The translations under genes were made by a program, and so were the position numbers. DNA of 64,000 nt, from assembly GCA_033439765.1 (NCBI GenBank), contig JAULSN010000003.1, positions 2,666,001 through 2,730,000 of the forward strand. The letters run 5' to 3'. Within the stretch, counting starts at the first letter, position 1; each line of letters starts with the position of its first letter. The notes under the pieces are model-generated. The model was not told the origin of the DNA, did no database searches, and saw nothing but the letters and a program-made list of their open reading frames with translations. Source of the DNA: Lasiosphaeria ovina (taxonomy: Eukaryota > Ascomycota > Sordariomycetes > Sordariales > Lasiosphaeriaceae). This document shows positions 10,291 to 21,222 of the stretch, piece after piece.

Positions 10291-10539
10291 GCCCTATTAG
10301 CCTACGGTCACGGCTATGTACCTCTGTCTCACCTTTCGGAAACCGCGGTCAAATCGGATGAGCTTGTCTTCTACCCAACTGCGTTATCGCCCGCCGGAGT
10401 AAGGGAAACCAGCTCCTGAGAATGTGCGAGGTATGCTCGTTTCCTCCCTGTCCCTTCCACGATAGCTTCTCGTTTTTTGTTGTCCCTACTTGCTTGGTTT
10501 CCTGGCCTGCTGCTGCTGCTGCTTCTGCCTATCACCACA

Positions 10540-12430
10540 ATGAGTGATGATGGCCAACATGGTACGGTCGCGCGCCACGCGATTTTGATTGGAATCAACG
10601 CGTACCCGGACGAACCTTTGAAAGGTTGCGTGAGGGATGTCCAGAATATCAAGACATGTCTGGAGCGAGTATCGAACTCTATTCACATACGGATGTTCAC
10701 GGCGACCGGAAACGACAGTATTGAAACCGAAGACCATACGCTCCGGCCAACGTATCAAAATGTAACTCGTGCTTTCGAAGAGACGACAAACTCGGCAAAC
10801 CCTCGTTATCTCGTCTATACTCACTTCTCCGGCCATGGGACCCGATGTGAACCCTACGCCTCCTATTCCAACCAGTCGATGGGGGATCTCACGCTGGTCT
10901 TGCTAAGTGGAGGGAAGCAGAAGGACGAAAATATATCTTTATGGTCCGAGGCTGGCACGCGCATTGAAGCCCATGGTGGACAAAGGGTTAGTTGTCACAC
11001 TTGTTCTGGACTGCTGCTTTGCCGGAAGTGTCTGCCGCCGCGACGATCCTACCGTCCGTTGCCTCCATTACGATGCTACGGCCGATTCCAAGCCCTGGCA
11101 CCCCGAGGACGACATGGACAATGGAGCTCTTCCATTAAGCCGTGATGCTTCTATGCAACCGAACTAGCTTATGAACCCAGACGGGTATACAGTACTCGCT
11201 GCCTGTGGTCCACATGAAAAAGCAACCGAGCGTGCATTCGACGGCCAGGTACACGGCGTTTTGTCCTACTTTCTCCTGGAGAAAGCCTTAAAGGTGTATG
11301 GTGGTCTCGGGAAGATGAACAAGCACATCTACGCCTTATCTCCATGCTGTATTGCGAGATTCAGGCTGGCTGAGTCCCGTCCTCCATGGGAACAAAGAGC
11401 AAGGCTTCTTTAAGCATATCAGTCCTGAGGCCAGCACCGCCGCCGTTCTTTCGACCATCAAGAAACGGGAAGGCTACCTCAAACTACAGGCCGGCCAAGC
11501 ACACGGCATTTTGGATGACGACCAGTTTGAGCTGTACCCTTTGAGCTGTACCCTTTGAGCGCAGCAGGGCAGGCCTCTGGGTTCAAAGGAAGCACCATCC
11601 TCGCCAAGGCTACCAAGGTCAGAGCTCTTACTTCGGATGTTAAGCAGCTGGACATGACAATTCCGGCTCGGACGGGGTGGATGGCAAGGCCTGTCACACG
11701 ACTTTCTCTTCGCACAGCCCCTATTCGACTCACAAACGAGCTTCCACATCATTGAGGGACATGGCAGAAAGCATTAGAAGAGCGATCGCTTGCTGTCTCC
11801 ATCGACGCCGATCAACCGCCACCATACGCATTCCAGGTCGTGCTGAACAGCAATAAAGAATACGAGGTCCTGGATAGATTCGACCCAAGGCTCCCCAACG
11901 TTCCCCCCATACATCAGGATCTAACAGATGCCAGCGATATCAGTAGGGTCTTGGAACACCGGGCAAAGTTTGCACTGGTTACGGAACTAGCCAACACAAG
12001 GCCGACCAGCTTTTCCCAATCATTTCGTGCGCAGATCATCCGCCGCGACGACGGTGTTGCTTTCGATCCAGGATTCCCTGTGGGGGTGAAGCATGGCGAA
12101 AAGGGTTTTACTTTTGAGTTGCAGATCGAAAACCAGGGTGACAAGAGCTTGTCCATACATTTGTATGATATGGGTCCTTTCTGGCAGGTAGAGGGTATTT
12201 CTCGTCAGAGTTATGAGCTACTTCCTACAAAAGATATCGGCAAGTACTTTTCAGGGGTACCCAGAAAGAAGTTGAAAACGACAGTCCCGTTAAAGAGGAG
12301 AGAGGAAGTGTACTCTGAGTGTAAAGACATCATCAAGGTCTTTGTCACCTGGCAGCCGACATCACAAGATGGAGCCCTCTCCGAGGAATGGGCGGCACTG
12401 AATTTTCCCATCTGTACATCCTTTACGTAG
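10540..12430 (+). pseudogene. Caspase-domain protein gene, inactivated
   Basis: ATG at 10540 begins a caspase (peptidase C14) fold: RHAILIGINAYPDEPLKGCV, VRDVQNIKTCLE, catalytic His in YTHFSGHGT and catalytic Cys in LVLDCCFAGSV, then MNPDGYTVLAACGPHEKATE. A long C-terminal region follows (LNSNKEYEVLDRFDPRL, FELQIENQGDKSLSIHLYDM). At least five lesions: a frameshift near 10939 (T-run); TAG at 11165-11167 where the family normally has Trp; a frameshift near 11335; a 14-bp tandem duplication at 11526-11553; and TGA at 11753-11755. All parts are in order with little loss, so decay is recent. Fungal caspase-like proteins of this type are metacaspase relatives linked to cell death or allorecognition. 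The divergent neighbour is the DUF6594 remnant. Confidence 0.85.
11526..11553 (+). repeat. 14-bp tandem duplication inside the caspase pseudogene
   Basis: TTTGAGCTGTACCC is present twice head to tail and followed by the start of a third copy. Removing one unit restores the frame from QFELYPLS into AAGQASGFKGS, so the duplication is a frame-breaking mutation. Confidence 0.9.
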
Positions 12431-12570
12431 ATACCTGGAAAGGTAAACAGCCTCTAGAATTGGGTGTAAGTCACATTAATGCCGCATCAATTGTTCGTGG
12501 GCATATACATACAGCCGATGATATGGCAGAAAAGCCCCCCATCCCCCCCCCGCCTCTACGGGAGAAGCTT

Positions 12571-12861
12571 CTAGGTACTCACGACACCGTGGATTATAGT
12601 GGCCTGGGCTTGATGAGTCGACTGTATATCCTCGAGCCGGCTACGCGCGCCAGGCAACCCAAGCGTCGCTGGGGGTTTCATGAGACAGAGCTCAGCGTAG
12701 ATATATGCTCGCTTTTCCTCGATGGTAAACGTGTGCCATGCTCTACTCTGCAGCTTAATGGTATAATTTCCGGGCGCTTGAGATGTCGAAATGGCTTTCG
12801 TGGTACTGGCAAAGATTGCCAGCGTGGCCAACACAGAAGCGAAGAACAACTTTACCGTCAA
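12571..12861 (-). CDS. Small secreted protein candidate
   Basis: A 96-aa frame starting at 12861 with a clear signal peptide (MTVKLFFASVLATLAIFAST, cleavage probably after TKA). The mature part has one Cys and no recognised domain. The end (HGVVST, TAG) contains GTGAGT, a good donor, so the gene may continue into a further exon. There are no homologues I can name. Candidate small secreted (effector-like) protein, or a fragment of a larger secreted one. Confidence 0.4.
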   Translation of the reverse strand: MTVKLFFASVLATLAIFASTTKAISTSQAPGNYTIKLQSRAWHTFTIEEKRAYIYAELCLMKPPATLGLPGARSRLEDIQSTHQAQATIIHGVVST

Positions 12862-14570
12862 ATCTACCGCTGCGATAAGAACTAGTCACGTATGGGGAGG
12901 GGGGGGATGGTGAGAAAATTATCGAGCTTTACCCGGATAGCATTTCGCCTCACTACTACAAGAGACATCATATGTGAAGGGGCCAAATCACTTGCCTTTA
13001 ATACATTATAAACCAGGATATTATGCACTGGTATATTCTAAGCTGGCACGTTATATACTAGATGCTCTACGCTAGTACATCATGTACTAGTATATTCTAG
13101 ATGCTAGTATGCTGTGTACCATGCCTATATAATATACTGGTATACTGAATACCATCCCAGTTTTGGTACCAGGATCCTACGCATTAACCTGAGATTTAGA
13201 CCAGGATGCTACGGGCCTCTGAGGCTGTGCAGCGGCCGCGTATGGATCACCCTAGCTCAGGGGAGAATCAGGGAAAGCTCAGGACAAATCAGCCACAGCT
13301 CACCCCGGCTCTGGACTGCGAACGAAAAAGGAAATTTTCTGTGCCCAGATTGGTCTCAGATTACTAGGCTGCAATGTGGGGTAACAATCATCACGTGATT
13401 CGGGAAGTCCACCTTATCTCAACCTCGGCGGCAACGACACCAACGACACCAACGAAAGAAACGTCATTTCCAAGCCTTCGCGAGGTCGGGATTAGCGCGT
13501 TAGGCAGCGTAAACTTTCCATCCCCAAATTGATACGGTCGCCATATATTACCTGCGTCGATCTACGCAGTTAACACGGCAGTCGACAAGGTGGCTAACGA
13601 GCCAGGCGGAAGTTGCAGCTTGCTAGATAGCACTGTCTGGAGCAGGGTGACAGGTGGTCTGATAGGACGTTGGCTATCAAGCTGACTATTATGTAGTCAC
13701 CTTCCCCAGCAGGGAGCATGGTTGGGCGCAGGCCAGGCTGAGACAAGCGTTCGAGGCTTTGAGCGTAATTTCATATTCGACTCTCGAGCTTGAGTGTGTT
13801 CGGCGAGCTCGCGCACTCAGAGCCTGCTCCCAGAGTCGATTGCCGCAGTATGGCGGGGATATGGTGGGGATAAGGATCTCACTTCTCAGCGGATTGCAGC
13901 CCTCCAAGGAATAGAAACGGGGCCCGATGATTATCCACTGGTATGTTGACTGCAACGCCTCCCAGCTCGCCGCCAAATGACAGGATCCGAGCAATTACCT
14001 GGGCGAACGGTGTACTACCGCTGCGCAACCCTTTGAACCTCAGCGGGAGCGGAACTCACTCCCAGTCGCCTACGGAAATCATGCTTCAGCGGGGGAACGT
14101 TGAAAGTGGGAGGCGTGGTACATTCGGTCGCATCAGTCATCTTTATTTCTCTTCGAGGGCGACCTCAGTAGCTGGTCATTACCGCCTAATGACTAATACG
14201 AATACACGCCGCATCCTAGACATGTTTGTACGCTGAAATGACCTGCAAGGCGTTGCGGTATTCTCTTACCTGTATTGATTCCAAACCTAATTATCCTCTG
14301 TAATATTGGAATCGTGAGCGTCTCCAAGTGTATTCAAGTACTGGTACTGGTACCGATATGAAAGAATGACCGAAATGTAATCGGTGAATAGAACTGGCCT
14401 GAGCTAGACTAGGCGGGTGCCCTGAACTAATAAATGCAAGTCAACGCGCCGCGTGCCCCGCATCCTGCTGCTCAAGTAAATTTCGCAGGAAAAAAATTCT
14501 GGCTCCGAACTCTCTCTTTCTTCCTCCAGCAACCCGCATCCTCCATCTCGTTCTCGACAGGAGTCACGAA
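12862..14570. other. Gene-poor stretch with TACTAGTATA-type motifs
   Basis: No gene recognised. At about 13020-13150 the sequence is AT-rich, with repeated short palindrome-like words (CTAGTATA, TACTAGTA, GGTATA), probably decayed repeat DNA. Frames at 13114, 13689 and 13943 lack signatures. Confidence 0.4.
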
Positions 14571-15579
14571 ATGGCGGGCAAACGCGCACTCGAGCAGGGC
14601 GAAAGCCCACCAAGCGAAAAACGGCTCAGGCTGATTGGTAAGTCTATACTCGAGCGATACTATCTCCGAATTACTCCATTGTCACCCCGCGGCGAGCCAT
14701 ACACAAGCCCATCCTGCTCCCCAATCAAACCTCCTCCTCGAAGCCCATACTGGGATGCCCTGCTGCCGGATGATGTGGGGTTCGGCAGCTCATCCGCGCT
14801 ATTGAGTCCAAGATTACTGCTCTAGAGCAGCTCTTCCTCCCCACCGCCAAAGTCGAGCTTCGCAGGAGATGGGTTCCTGGTCATAGCGAAGGCTTGCCCC
14901 CGGAGGCTAGGGCTGATAGATTGGCATTGTCGGTGAGAAAGAGCCGGAAGTCACGCTGTGAAGTGGTGCACGCAGATGGAAAGATCACCAGGACTCAACT
15001 CAACCCTAGCGACGGCGTATTTTCCAGTGTCCATGCTATTTTCAACAACCAGAATCTGGATTGCTTGCGGGCCCAGGATGTTCGCACAACCACCCAGAGG
15101 CGTAAGAAACTCGCGAATCGCCGGCAAAACCATATCCCAATGGCCGCAGTTTCAGGTGCCATGGTGCTATTTCGTGCAGCCAGCGCGATGGTTAACACAT
15201 CTGCCGTGGTGGACGCGTCTCCTATCTTGGTGATGAGTCTCTAGTCGTCGTAGATATGTCTACAGCCGTTGTGGTTTGGTCTGGTACCGTTGTCGACTCG
15301 CCTGCTTTCTCTTGGCCTGTGGTTGCCGGCCTCGCTGGAATGATGGAGACGGTGGCAGAGGACGTGGGCCTGTGGCAGAAGGTTGCCATATCACACTCAC
15401 AGGCAAAAAACTTTTTCATCAACGATGGCAAGTTGACTATCGATCTCGGTTATCTATTGGGCGGCTGCGACAAGATCATGGGATACATGGGCCAACAGAT
15501 TGCTCTACTGCTAGGAGAGCCAAGACGTCGCATTTTTATCAGTCCTGGCGTCACGACATGGGTGGCAAATGGAGTGTAG
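14571..15579 (+). other. Possible unrecognised split gene
   Basis: ATG at 14571 opens a Lys/Arg-rich exon (MAGKRALEQGESPPSEKRLR) that runs into GTAAGTC at 14638. Further on, an open frame reads IESKITALEQLFLPTAKVEL and continues to 15242 (ending SPILVMSL), and another frame runs from MSTAVVVWSG at 15256 to 15579. The first-exon design resembles that at 610-673. I could not find a consistent splice chain linking the pieces and recognise no family, so this is only a candidate region. Confidence 0.2.
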
Positions 15580-18053
15580 GTTTCGGGAATGGGGATAGTG
15601 CGCGGTAGTCTCTCAGCGGATGTGCGGTCATCGTCAGTGCACGGTTGTTTATTATAAGCGAGTAGATAGTCACAATACAAAAAAAAGCCTACGATGCAGC
15701 CTGGTGAAACCCGGTCAGCAGCCATCCCCGCACGCGCATTGAATCCTGGGGCTTAGCTGTTGTTATACGCCAACGGAATACTTAGATGTAATTATCTAAT
15801 AAGTTGACTGACTGCACGTCTTGCAGCATCAACGAGGTTCTTAACTTCTTTAGACGGGTGGCAACCTGTTGGTCTGGGATTGGAGACCCGTGAGTTTGTT
15901 CTCCCCGCCCTCTAAGGAACTCTGAGACTAAAAACTACGGTTCCGTCTTTGCTGACAAGAGAAATGTAAGGGGTTTTGGTGACAAGGGAGTTGTCCGTCA
16001 GCGGTGAGCGGGCCGACACCTATAACGCGTTTCTCGCGTGACTTCCTCTACTGAGGTCTTCTAACGGCCAGGATAAGAAAAATGACGATCTCTAAGCAGA
16101 TTGCCCGACCGTAATAGTGCGCTCGCTCACTCGGCCACCTCCGTGGTGATGGGAAATTTGTCAGGCCAGGATGCCAGCGTAGCATTAGTAGGCGTCATAT
16201 GAGGACTCTCTGAGGCTCCAGCGCCCGGCTCACCACCACGTACGGAGGGCTCGGGCCAAGAAAAAAAAGGGTCACCCTCCCCAGTTCTTCCCCAGTGCAA
16301 GGTACAGAACGCCACGTCCTGAAAGAGGTTAAATTGGGCTCGCCAGCTGCCTGGTCACCAAGCCAATCTTTCGCAGCGCAAGAAGATAACTGTCTTTGGC
16401 GCTATTACAGGGGTTTAACGAAGGCTTGGATGGGTCTGTAGGTCAAGGAGGGCACCTGGCAAACGAGCTGGCACCGTATGAGTCCGAATCCTGGTCACTG
16501 GGGGGGGGAGGGGGACCCTTCTTTTTGGCCCGAGCCTCCTTACTATACTAGAATATCATTTTTACTAGTACGGTTCCACCACATATTATTAAACTGGCTC
16601 CATTTACCCGTATCACGTAGACTGCGACCCAATTAAATGGTTCAATCGGATCAGCGACTAGAAAATAAGGATTTTATATAGCGCACTGGTGAGGGCGGTC
16701 ACGAAGAATATTAATACGGGTTAGAAGAGCCAGTGCAATAGTGGTCCCACAGCGACGACGTCCCATCCTAGAGCGAGCGCTTCTCGTCCCATGATGCGTT
16801 GTTGTGGGCCTACGAAGCAGGGCAGTCTGAACTCTGAAAGGTCTGATTGGCTGGCCGGATGAACTAGAAAGTTGAAGGCTGTCAACTGCATACATGGCAG
16901 TTGATGGGGTGGCTAACGGGGTAAGTGGTTAACAGTCTGGCCGATAGGACTGCTGAGAGTAGGGCGGTCCGTCATAACTTTGAGTGTCGAATTGATAAGC
17001 GCCGGGGCCGCGCCATAACAGGTTCGCTGCCATGGAGTTTAGAAGGCAGGGCAGTTAGATCCGTCCGTGAGAACTGTCAGGAGCAGGGCGATAGACGATC
17101 TAATACGTCGTTTGCTGTTAAGACTAGCTGTCAGGGACCTTCGCCCCCAGTGCGGAAGATCGGGCATAGGCACGGCTGAGGAAACGCGTTTGAGCGCATC
17201 TTTCTCTCCGAGCCTGAAGTGTATTCAGCGTAGCTGGCGCGCCTAGACTAGAGCTACCTATATAGAGTGCAGTCGGTCCGCCAATGTATGCTGTCCGGCA
17301 CACGAAAGAGAGTTCCGTGCCCTCACGGCTGCAGGGAGCAGGGCAGTCATTGAAGAACTTGGTGGACCGATCGAATGGTCGGTCGTTCGGCCTAGACGGT
17401 GTGTTAGTGATGGTGGCTCTGGTATTGAGTTGGCTTGTCGTCTCAGTTGCTTGTTATCCCCCGACGAACAAGAGCGACGGCATGGTGGGTTCTAATTAAA
17501 TGCCAGGCTGAATGGCCTGTCGACAGGATTTCCAGTGTTTCAAGTCCCCGATTGATCTCCAAGACGGATTATTCAACGTCAGCCAGGTAGATATGCTGGA
17601 ATCTGAAGGCCACGCTGGAATGACCCGGAGACGAGAATCCGGAATGCTGGCCTGTCGGACGATTTCCAGGACGGATTATGCCAAGGGCTAGCTGCTGTGG
17701 TCACCAGTCGGCTAGCTAACTAATTAACACGGGTTAGATACGTCAAGTTTTAGTATAAAAGGAATAGGTAGGGAAAAAAAAAAGTTTTATAACCCGTCAG
17801 TATTTGTGAATTTCCAATGACCGCAATCCCCCAGTGCCCTCTGTAAACATAACCTGATACAATGAAGTATTCTTGAGACAGTGAATGCTTCACTAGGATT
17901 GAACCTAGACCTTCCATGGTAACTACGCCAAGTTAACCTCCTTATGAAGGACACCCCGAAGGGGACCTACACAGCCAATACGACCGGAGATAGTAAGATA
18001 CGCTAATTACGCCATATAGCATAGTTTTGCTTAGATTATGTTAATATGAAGAT
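15580..18053. other. Gene-poor stretch, no gene recognised
   Basis: About 2.5 kb with only short frames. Recurrent short words such as GGGCAG and GTCAGGxGCAGGGCxGT around 16900-17370 suggest decayed repeats. A tRNA-like T-loop word lies near 17890-17945 on the minus strand (see rejected items). Confidence 0.4.
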
Positions 18054-18125
18054 TGCCCGTACTGCGATCGAACCCCAGATCTCCGAGACACAAGGTCACG
18101 GCGCATTCTGCTATACCATACAGCC
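18054..18125 (-). pseudogene. tRNA-like relic (possibly tRNA-His, GTG)
   Basis: A 72-nt minus-strand segment with tRNA layout. Acceptor halves GGCTGTA and TACGGGC pair at 6 of 7 positions, with discriminator A. The D stem GTAT/ATGC pairs fully. The anticodon region contains CTTGTGTC, consistent with a GTG anticodon but with an oversized loop. The T arm CTGGG-GTTCGAT-CGCAG has one mismatch. The shortened D loop, the extra anticodon-loop bases and the absence of an obvious downstream T-run suggest a decayed copy. Confidence 0.35.
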
Positions 18126-18564
18126 AACTTCACATTTCGTTGCAAGCTGTTATTCAAAAACATGCTGATGAACCCCACCCCCACCACCGTCTGCGTTTCC
18201 CGTTTTCCAGTACAGGCGGGCGTGTCGCTTTGTCCGCGCCCCGCTCCGCAATACGTTACGTTACTGCTTGGCCTGTCAGCAACAATTTCCCACCTTCAGT
18301 CCCTAGAACATTCGATCGACGGCAAGAAGATGCAACCAAACAGAGATATTCAAGAGTGCACTGCCACTGAACACATGGCAACATTGAGAGGTAGTATTTG
18401 GTATTTAGCATGGCCTCTTCCAGAGTCAACTGACGTCCTTGACGCGTCCATCTTTGCCTGTCCAACGCAGCTTCGCCGGGTCACCACCGCCATCGAGATG
18501 TCTGCCGCGCTGCGCCAACACCCCTATCTAGACCCGACCAGTGACCTCGCCCGCGCCGCCAATC
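18126..18564. other. Short intergenic region
   Basis: Between the tRNA relic and the 3' end of the carotenoid oxygenase gene. No feature seen. Confidence 0.4.
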
Positions 18565-20562
18565 TCACTCACTGGCAGCGTCGCGCCTCTCGGCCAGAAA
18601 CGCCTTCTGCCACGGCAGCGGCTCCTTGGCCGGCTGGACGGGCCCGACATCGCCGCCCTCGGCGCGGCGCTTCTGCCACGCGTCGATGTCGCGGTGGTCG
18701 ACAAAGTTGCCGTGCAGCCCCAGCTTGAGCTTCAGTGGGAGGTGGATGACGGCGAGCGGGCCCGCCGCCAGCCGCTGCGCGTCGAAGATGGCCACGTCGT
18801 TGCGCAGCTCGTCGAGGTGGTTCAGCAGCGCGATCAGATACCCCTCGCCCTCGCCCTCGCCCCCCGCCCGCGGAATGAACGCCGGCTCCTGGAACGTCAT
18901 GGTCGGCCCCGCGTAGAACACGTCCTCGAGCCCGAACGCGCCGCGCTGCGTCGCCGTCGCCGTCGCCGCAGCAGGATCCCCATTCGCACCTCCCGCATCG
19001 CCCTCGTCGCGGCTGCCGTCGTGCACGTGCTCGTCCGACCACGTGTAGTGGCCGAGGCAGTTGAACAGGCCTCCCGCAGGCGGGCCGCACTTGGCAAAGT
19101 CGTAGGGCCGCGCCGGGTCGACGACGGCCTGCCAGAAGTGGCGGTACGGCTTGGTGACGCGGCGGTCGTCGATGCGCGAGAACTCGCCGTTGGTCGGCCA
19201 CACGAGCGCCGGCGCCGCGCGCTGGTCGGCGATCTGCACCACGGCCGCCTCGCCCGCGCCGTCGCTGTTCGTGATGGAGGTCGCCGTCTTGGGGGCCCGC
19301 GGGTCGAAGATCCACCGCATCGTCGGCGACGACAGCTTGTTGCGCTTCCCTGGCGGCCCGCTGTCCTGTGCGCCTGGTGTCTTGCTGCTGTCCGGCGGGA
19401 AGAAGAAGAACACGTTGCCGTCGGCCACGGTCAGGTCGAACGCGATCTCGCCTGTTGCCAGCTCGTAGCAGCCAGCGACGTGGCCGTGGAAGGCTAAGGT
19501 CAAAAGAAAAAAAACGGTTAGTGTCTGTTTCTTGATGGGTTTCTTTGTTGGTCTTCTTTGGTGGTGGTAAAAGTAGAGGGGATGCAGTCGTGTTTCACGC
19601 GCTGCCCGTCAAGCTCATCAAAGCACACCCCCCACTGAACACATACCATTGTCTGCGCGGAACCAGATAATGTCGTTGCTCTTGGCGCCGCGGCGCGGCA
19701 CGACGCCGTACCACTGGTCCTCGGTGGGGTCCCAGGCGAACTTGTTGCCGCCGCGGCGCATGCGGGCGAGGTCCATCTTGATGGGGGTAAGGGCGAGCAC
19801 GACGTAGTTCTTGCTGAGGCCGCAGTCGTGGATCATGCCGGGGAAGGGCGCCTTGTACCAGCACTCCTCCGTCTTGCGGCCCGTGGCGCCGTCGACGGTC
19901 CACACGGCCACGTCCAGCGAGCAGTCGGCGCCGTCGCCGCCCGCCTCGTACGCGAAGCACACCATCTCGCCCGTGTCCGGATCGAACTTGGGGTGCGCCG
20001 TGAAGGTCGGGCTGAGGATCTGGCCCTCGAAGTCGTACCGCCCGATGGTCTCGAGCGTGACGGGGTCCATGGCGAACGGCGGGCCGTCCTCCTTGCTCGC
20101 CAGCAGCATGCCGCGCCAAAAGGTGATGTTGGTGTTGCTCGCGGTGCGGATGACGCCGCGCACGCTCTCGTTGTCGGTCCCCGGGTTGCGGTACCGCCCG
20201 AACAGGCTGCGCCGCGCTGCCGTCTCGGCCTTGTACCGCTCCGTCTGTACGTAGCGCTGCTTGAGGTCTGCGTGCCCGCCGGCGATGCGGATCGCCGTCA
20301 CGGCGCCGTCGCCGTTGAAGTGGATGTCGTCCTCGAACAGCGGCGGGAAGCGGTGGTCGGGCTGGATCCGGTAGAAGGTCCCGTCAATGTCCTTTGGGAT
20401 CTCGCCCGTGAACTCGAGGTCGAACACGTCCCCCTCGAACCGCGACGGTTTGTTCATGCCCCGGAACGCATCTGTCTTGGGGAACCGCACCCGGTCGGGC
20501 TCGGCCAGCTGCCCGCCCGCGTAGTTGGACACCTCGGGGGCCAAATCGAATATGTGCGCCAT
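18565..20562 (-). CDS. Carotenoid/stilbene cleavage oxygenase (RPE65 family), 2 exons
   Basis: Non-haem iron dioxygenase of the carotenoid cleavage (RPE65/lignostilbene) family, which splits a C=C bond of a carotenoid, apocarotenoid or stilbene to give two aldehydes. Exons 20562-19647 and 19493-18565, with a 153-bp intron, encode 614 aa. The four iron-ligand His are visible in [28 protein letters not shown] and LHGNFVDH. Start chosen at [12 protein letters not shown], the conserved N terminus ([26 protein letters not shown]); an upstream in-frame ATG at 20637 adds 25 residues. A low-complexity insert ([14 protein letters not shown], then GGEGEGEGY) interrupts the C-terminal part. No signal peptide, so probably cytosolic. 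The same-strand neighbour upstream is a SnoaL-like gene. Substrate cannot be told from sequence. Confidence 0.92.
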
Positions 20563-21222
20563 TGTCACCGACTCTGCTCGCAATGCTGTGTTTGGCGGGG
20601 AAGCAGAACAAGCGGCTGGTGCTCTTGGAAAAGACACAATGTTGATGCCGGGTGGACTTGGCCTTGAGGCTCACGCCACTCGGCAGTATTTACCGATCAG
20701 GGGGCGTCGAGCAGCCAAGCCGAGAGTAGGACCCCGCACGAGTCACGTAGCTAGCGTTCCTCGACATGGTGGCAATCTCGATTCGGGGTACCGGGAGGAT
20801 CCGAGACGCGGCATCGAGGCCAATATCCCGTGTCTCATTTGCAAGCTCGCAATCCGGTCCTTGGCTGCCGGGTAAGTGAATGCGTGCGGGGCTGCCGACT
20901 CGGGGGGAGGGGGATGCTACTCCAAATCTCGGCAATCGTTGCCATGGTTGAGTAGCGCGAGGGGTGGCGAACCTCGGGAACTTCTCATTTGTTGATTCAC
21001 GAGTTGTACTTGGGCTGGAATTGGAATTGACACAAGGGAGCAGGGAAGGCGTGTTTGCAGGCGCCGAGGAGCTGGCGACGTGGTGCTGTTTCGCGTGTTT
21101 GCAGTTCACTTTTATCGCGGCCCCTGGGAGCATGAACACGCATTTCATAGCCATTGGCACATTGACATAAGCAGTTGAGCTCGATAATCTGAACTCCTAC
21201 ACTAAAATATTGATGAGCACGA
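20563..21222. other. Intergenic region between SnoaL-like and oxygenase genes
   Basis: About 660 bp that must contain the promoter of the oxygenase (minus strand) and the 3' end signals of the SnoaL-like gene. No coding feature recognised. Confidence 0.5.

Noticed and set aside
4505..12430. Calling the whole 4.5-12.4 kb region a Starship element
   Set aside because: Only a family-uncertain DUF3435-like relic is present; no intact captain, boundaries or target-site repeats could be shown.
13000..13160. AT-rich palindrome-like words as a possible origin or terminator
   Set aside because: Only short imperfect words (TACTAGTA, GGTATA) without longer dyad structure.
17885..17950. tRNA-like word with TTCAATC loop on the minus strand
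   Set aside because: The T stem does not fit a 7-nt loop and no acceptor or anticodon stem could be matched; probably chance or a very old relic.
18541..19497. Long plus-strand frame (318 aa) antisense to the carotenoid oxygenase
   Set aside because: It is a GC-rich shadow of the real minus-strand exon 2, rich in Arg/Val/Ala with no domain.
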